Positions 60,194 through 64,000 of a stretch of 64,000 nt of DNA are shown here, piece by piece. The first letter of the stretch is position 1; each line of letters opens with the position of its first letter. The stretch lies in the NCBI GenBank assembly GCA_902799745.1, contig CADCBQ010000015.1, forward strand, positions 1 through 64,000, written 5' to 3'. The notes under the pieces were generated by a model, which saw nothing but the letters and a program-made list of their open reading frames with translations, did not search any database and was not told the DNA's origin. The position numbers and the translations under genes were made by a program. This stretch comes from Fibrobacter succinogenes. GTDB lineage: Bacteria; Fibrobacterota; Fibrobacteria; Fibrobacterales; Fibrobacteraceae.

Positions 60194-61621
60194 TTATTGC
60201 ACGTCGCAGCCGGCGCTCGGATTTTGCCAGCCGTTTTCCGGAGGAGCTTCGCCCGCCTTCCAGCAATGGAGCGTATCGAGCACGTCGCCTTCCTTGAAAG
60301 TGGACCAGTCCGTCACCTTCTTGAAGTTGTTTTCTAGAGAGGTGTTGTATCGGCTCATGTAATGGTCGATCAAGTACTGCGGGCATTCCACTTCTTCGAT
60401 GTAGTAGGTCGGATTGTCTGCGGCCATGTACCAGTCGGCAAACCAGTGACAACCGCGCAAAAGATTCGGGAGGCCGGCATCACCGAAGGCCGCGTCGCAC
60501 ATATCCTTGATGCAGGTCTGGAATGCGGCGAGAGTAGCATCGTAACCGAGCTGGTTCTGGCATTCGGTCAAGAATCCGCCAAAGCCTGCGCCCCAGTTAA
60601 AGTCGCTGCCTTTTTTCACCTGGGTAGTAAGAGCGTCAAAAGCGCCCACGCCACCACCCGGCACCATCAAGTCGAACTGACCTGCCGGAAGATTAGGATT
60701 GCCGCCAGCCACATCCATACCGATATTAGAGGCCATCACGATCATGTGCTTGCCCTTGAGAGCCTTGTGGGTTTCCCTGGGCGGGTTGTTTTCCATCTCG
60801 TTCGCAAAGTGGCCATCGTACTGCAGGTGATAGCACTTGCCGCACTTGCTGTCGGCAGTGCCCGCAACGTACGCATAAGAAAGCGTGTCGTTCACGGCAA
60901 TCGGCGCCATGTCCGTGCAGGTGAACACGCCCTTTTCCTTTTCTTCGCCGCAAGCGCTTCTGGTCCCGTTGTAACCGAACCAAGCCTTACTGACGTCACC
61001 CAAGGTAAAGGTAGGCACTTCGACATCATGGATGTTGCAGTTACGCGCAGTGCCAAAGTCGGCAAGGAACGCCTCATTAGAAGACGTATCTGCACGAGTT
61101 TTATCGTTAGAGCTTTCCTTAAGCCAAGAGCAATGCGGCTTACAGGCGTCCCAGTAGCGGGTATTCCAGCCACGTTTTGCCGTAGCGCTGATGTCCTTGG
61201 TGTATTCGGCCGGAGGTGCACCGTAAGATTCAAGAGTCGGGAACCCGTCGGGGCCCAGTTCCGGATCCGTATTCACGGAGCCGCTGCTTGTCAAAGGGGC
61301 TGTGCCCGTGCTCGACGTCGGATTCGTCGGGTCGGTAACGCCGGCAGAAGATGCCGGATTCTGGGTATTGCCAGGGTTCGTAGGATCGGTCAGATTCGCG
61401 CCACCCGCAGAAGATGTCGGGTTCTGCGCATTGCCAGGATTCTGCGTATTACCCGGATTGCTCGGGTCAGTCACTCCAGCCGAAGAATACGGGTTATCAA
61501 TTACATTTGCACCCGGGTCCAAATTCGGATCGGTCGCATTGTTCGAAGCGGCATCGTCACCGCAAGCGCAAATCATGGAGACCGCACCTGCAGCAATCAT
61601 AGTCTTGAATAGTTTATTCAT
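60194..61621 (-). CDS. GH45 endoglucanase, lipoprotein (1)
   Basis: 475 residues from the ATG at 61621. Lipobox near ICAC (Cys20), then a long linker of NPGNTQNP, DPTNP and SSAG repeats (about 25-110). The GH45 domain (about 140-475) has RYWDACKPHCSW with the catalytic Asp near 156, CTDMAPIAVND, KCGKCYHLQY, and QFDLMVPGGGVGAFD with the second Asp near 315. It cuts beta-1,4-glucan, probably while anchored in the outer membrane. Its start lies 9 nt after the stop of the paralogue upstream, in the same operon. Confidence 0.92.
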   Translation of the reverse strand: MNKLFKTMIAAGAVSMICACGDDAASNNATDPNLDPGANVIDNPYSSAGVTDPSNPGNTQNPGNAQNPTSSAGGANLTDPTNPGNTQNPASSAGVTDPTNPTSSTGTAPLTSSGSVNTDPELGPDGFPTLESYGAPPAEYTKDISATAKRGWNTRYWDACKPHCSWLKESSNDKTRADTSSNEAFLADFGTARNCNIHDVEVPTFTLGDVSKAWFGYNGTRSACGEEKEKGVFTCTDMAPIAVNDTLSYAYVAGTADSKCGKCYHLQYDGHFANEMENNPPRETHKALKGKHMIVMASNIGMDVAGGNPNLPAGQFDLMVPGGGVGAFDALTTQVKKGSDFNWGAGFGGFLTECQNQLGYDATLAAFQTCIKDMCDAAFGDAGLPNLLRGCHWFADWYMAADNPTYYIEEVECPQYLIDHYMSRYNTSLENNFKKVTDWSTFKEGDVLDTLHCWKAGEAPPENGWQNPSAGCDVQ

Positions 61622-61630
61622 AAACACCTA

Positions 61631-63163
61631 TTACGGGGCGCAGCCCTGCGGGTATTCATCCGTCAGGCAATCCTGCGTTTCAAGTTCATCACCCTTCTTG
61701 TAGTCTGACCAGTCATCTTTCCAACGCCAACGGTTTTCCTTGGTCGTATTGAAAGTCGTCATGTAGTGGTCGATCAGGTACTGCGGGCATTCCACTTCTT
61801 CCCAGTTGTAAGTCGGGTTGTCGGCGGCCATGTACCATTCAGCGTACCAGCGGCAACCGCGCAGCAAGTTCGGCCAATCCTTGAACACTTCGTCGCACTT
61901 CTTGATCACGCATTCCTGGTAAGCTTCCACGGTGTTGTCCCAACCGAGAGAAGCCTGGCATTCGGTGAGGAATCCACCACCATTTGCGCCGAGGCCACTT
62001 GCCGGCACACCAATCTGCATCGAGAGAGCATTGAATGCGCCTACGCCACCACCCGGAACGAGCATATCGTACTGACCTTCTTCCACATCGTAACCGATGT
62101 TAGAAGCCATCACGATCATGTGCTTGCCCTTGAGAGCCTTGTGCGTTGCCTTCACGTCGTTTGCGTGATTGCCTCCATTAAACTGCAAATGGAAGCACTT
62201 GCCGCAACCGCCACCGAACTGACCACCCGGAGCGGCGACATAGCCGTAAGAAAGATTTTCGTTCACCTGGATCGGAGCCATGTCGGTACAGGTATAGGTA
62301 CCGCCAGCATTCTCGTTAACGCAAGCACTGTTCGTGCCTTCGTAACCCATCCAGTATTGCTGTACAGCATGGCCGAGTGTAAATGCCGGAACTTCTACGT
62401 CGTGAATGTTGCAGTTACGGGCAACGGTACCACCTGCCTGGTAGGTTTCTTCGCTCGTGGTATCGACGCTGCTGAGCCAGGAACAATGCGGCTTACAAGC
62501 ATCCCAGTAGCGGCTGCTCCAACCGGTCTTTCCGTTGCTCAAAATATCCTTGGTGTATGCGGCAGGAGGTTCGCCGTAAGATTCAATCGTCGGGAATCCG
62601 TTTGCATCCAAGTCGGGATTCGTATTCACGGAACTGCTGCTTTCAACAGGGGTTGTGCCCGTGCTCGAAGTCGGATTCGTGCCACCTACAGAAGACGAAC
62701 TCACAACTGTCACTTCGCCCGTCTTGGGATCCACCGTGGCATTCGGTTGACAAATGGGAAGCACCGTAAGGTCTACATTCTGCATCACAGGTTCGCCTGC
62801 GACATTGTTGATTACGCCATCTGCATAAAGGCCGACATTGTTGCCCGCAAAATCCGTCACGCTGCCATCGGAGTAAATGAGCCATTCCGTACCCACATTA
62901 AGCAACCATGCCGCAGAAGTCAGCACCAGCTTGTTGCAAGGATTGTCTGCAACAGGTTCCGTAGAAGAAGAGGTCGGGTTTTGGGGATCGGTGTTTGCCG
63001 AAGACAAGCCCGGATTCTGCTGATTCTGCGGATCGGCACTCTCCGAAGAAATACCCGGTATAGGCTGGTCGGACGCTCCGCTCGAATTGGAATCATCACC
63101 GCAAGCGCAAATCATTGCGACAGCTCCGGCCGCAATCATCGACTTGAATAGTTTACGTTTCAT
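61631..63163 (-). CDS. GH45 endoglucanase, lipoprotein (2)
   Basis: 510 residues. Lipobox near ICAC (Cys20). A Ser/Pro/Gln linker (about 25-70) leads to an extra domain of about 75 residues (CNKLVLTSAAWLLNVGTEWLI...CQPNATVDP) not found in the next gene. A second Ser-rich linker and the GH45 domain (about 195-510) follow: RYWDACKPHCSW with Asp near 218, CGKCFHLQF, QYDMLVPGGGVGAFN with Asp near 364. It is a tandem paralogue of the next gene. GAGG precedes the ATG. Confidence 0.92.
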   Translation of the reverse strand: MKRKLFKSMIAAGAVAMICACGDDSNSSGASDQPIPGISSESADPQNQQNPGLSSANTDPQNPTSSSTEPVADNPCNKLVLTSAAWLLNVGTEWLIYSDGSVTDFAGNNVGLYADGVINNVAGEPVMQNVDLTVLPICQPNATVDPKTGEVTVVSSSSVGGTNPTSSTGTTPVESSSSVNTNPDLDANGFPTIESYGEPPAAYTKDILSNGKTGWSSRYWDACKPHCSWLSSVDTTSEETYQAGGTVARNCNIHDVEVPAFTLGHAVQQYWMGYEGTNSACVNENAGGTYTCTDMAPIQVNENLSYGYVAAPGGQFGGGCGKCFHLQFNGGNHANDVKATHKALKGKHMIVMASNIGYDVEEGQYDMLVPGGGVGAFNALSMQIGVPASGLGANGGGFLTECQASLGWDNTVEAYQECVIKKCDEVFKDWPNLLRGCRWYAEWYMAADNPTYNWEEVECPQYLIDHYMTTFNTTKENRWRWKDDWSDYKKGDELETQDCLTDEYPQGCAP

Positions 63164-63369
63164 AAAACCTCTTTTTTTACGCCAACCCCAATATTGGCAG
63201 TTTACTTTCTAAAAATAAATTTTGTACCCCGAATTTCAAAGCAAAAACAGCATTTTAAAACAAATATCGTTCCCTAGACGTGCCCAAAGCCACGAAGTAT
63301 GAGAAATGCATCACGTAATTTTACAATTAACAAGAACACAATGCGGAAGTTAGTTTGTACAAAAAAGAA

Positions 63370-63405
63370 AAACCGCCCCGGTCGTTAACCAGGAACGGTT
63401 TCTCT
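63370..63405 (-). terminator. Terminator after eno
   Basis: An imperfect hairpin (AAACCG...CCTGGT / ACCGGG...CGGTTT) followed on the minus strand by TTTCTTTTTT. Confidence 0.8.
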
Positions 63406-63430
63406 TAGTAAATTCTATTGGTTTAAGAAA

Positions 63431-64000
63431 TTACTTTTTGCAGCACTTCTTGCAAGCGGCCTTCTTAGCAGGGGCCTTGCAAGCCTTGCGCGGGTCACCG
63501 GCGTACACAGCAGCCTTGCCGAGTTCTTCTTCGATGCGGAGCAAGCGGTTGTACTTGCAAACGCGGTCCGTACGGGAGAGAGAACCAGTCTTGATCTGGC
63601 CAGCGGCGGTACCGACGGCGAGGTCAGCAATGAAGGTGTCTTCGGTTTCGCCAGAGCGGTGAGAAACGATCGGAGCATAGCCTTCGTTCTGAGCGCGCTT
63701 GATAGCAGCGAGAGTTTCGGACACAGAACCCACCTGGTTCACCTTGATGAGGATAGCGTTGGCGATGCCAGCCTTGATGCCTTCGTCGAAGATGGTCGGG
63801 TTGGTAACGAACAGGTCGTCACCCACGAGGTTGATCTTGCCACCGAGCTTGTCGGTCATGACCTTCCAGCCAGCCCAGTCAGCTTCATCGAGACCGTCTT
63901 CAATGGAGAAGATGGAGTACTTGTCAATGAGCTTTTCGTAGAGCTTCACCATGTCGGCAGACTTGACAGTCTTCTTGGTGCTCTTCTTGAAGGTGTAGGT
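63431..64000 (-). CDS. eno: Enolase, C-terminal part (runs off the window)
   Basis: 189 residues are visible; the 5' part lies beyond position 64000. It converts 2-phosphoglycerate to phosphoenolpyruvate in glycolysis. Enolase signatures: [15 protein letters not shown] with the metal-binding acidic residues, [26 protein letters not shown] with the catalytic Lys, and [18 protein letters not shown]. The end is unusual: after [10 protein letters not shown] the chain continues as about 20 residues rich in Lys, Ala and Cys ([16 protein letters not shown]). GC-biased codons fit a highly expressed core gene. Confidence 0.95.
   Translation of the reverse strand, partial: TYTFKKSTKKTVKSADMVKLYEKLIDKYSIFSIEDGLDEADWAGWKVMTDKLGGKINLVGDDLFVTNPTIFDEGIKAGIANAILIKVNQVGSVSETLAAIKRAQNEGYAPIVSHRSGETEDTFIADLAVGTAAGQIKTGSLSRTDRVCKYNRLLRIEEELGKAAVYAGDPRKACKAPAKKAACKKCCKK

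Overview
The window looks like chromosome of a Fibrobacter (phylum Fibrobacterota), a gut cellulose- and hemicellulose-degrading, succinate-producing anaerobe. The signs are families first named from Fibrobacter succinogenes: the FISUMP domain (TIGR02145, six copies in five lipoproteins), the fibro-slime domain (TIGR02148, two giant proteins) and a TIGR02147 regulator. They occur with GH10, GH11 and two GH45 glycoside hydrolases, many lipoproteins with Ser-rich linkers, a Dcu-type C4-dicarboxylate transporter and rubrerythrin. No tRNA, complete rRNA, CRISPR array, prophage or insertion sequence was recognised.

Layout. 1-6.4 kb: a strong stable-RNA-type promoter firing off the left edge; a minus-strand operon (flavin reductase, lipoprotein, metallo-beta-lactamase-fold enzyme); a TIGR02147 regulator overlapping a lipoprotein gene; an ABC-class ATPase. 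6.6-14.6 kb (plus): PEGA protein, COG3014-type lipoprotein, outer-membrane protein, OmpR-type two-component pair, 6-phosphofructokinase, a 47-residue protein and a repeat protein. 14.7-29 kb (minus): two related secreted proteins built from CUB-like and InlB-B-like modules, each followed by genes for 41-49-residue peptides, then two fibro-slime proteins. 29-45 kb: pta, RNase G/E, a phosphatase/kinase fusion with its STAS partner, DUF4153 protein, ahcY, DUF3392 protein, outer-membrane protein, murJ and a phosphohexomutase. 43-54.7 kb: FISUMP lipoproteins interleaved with GH10 and GH11 xylanases, rubrerythrin, dcu and a dxs-like gene. 54.8-64 kb: lysC, lipoprotein, receiver-less sigma-54 activator, PorV/PorQ-like protein, tandem GH45 lipoproteins and the 3' part of eno.

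How it fits together: secreted xylanases and lipid-anchored endoglucanases plus fibro-slime and FISUMP surface proteins suggest plant-cell-wall binding and attack at the outer membrane. Pfk, enolase, Pta and Dcu fit sugar fermentation to acetate and succinate. The PorV/PorQ-like protein and the tails of several secreted proteins hint at type IX-like export.

The least explained features are (i) the duplicated CUB/InlB module locus with co-transcribed CxxC micro-peptides, (ii) a recurring promoter form, TTGACn-N17-TAnnTTTA, and (iii) eight genes whose -10-like box lies 6-7 nt before the start codon with no Shine-Dalgarno sequence, which suggests leaderless transcripts. Long reading frames opposite the GC-biased genes were judged to be shadows and left out.
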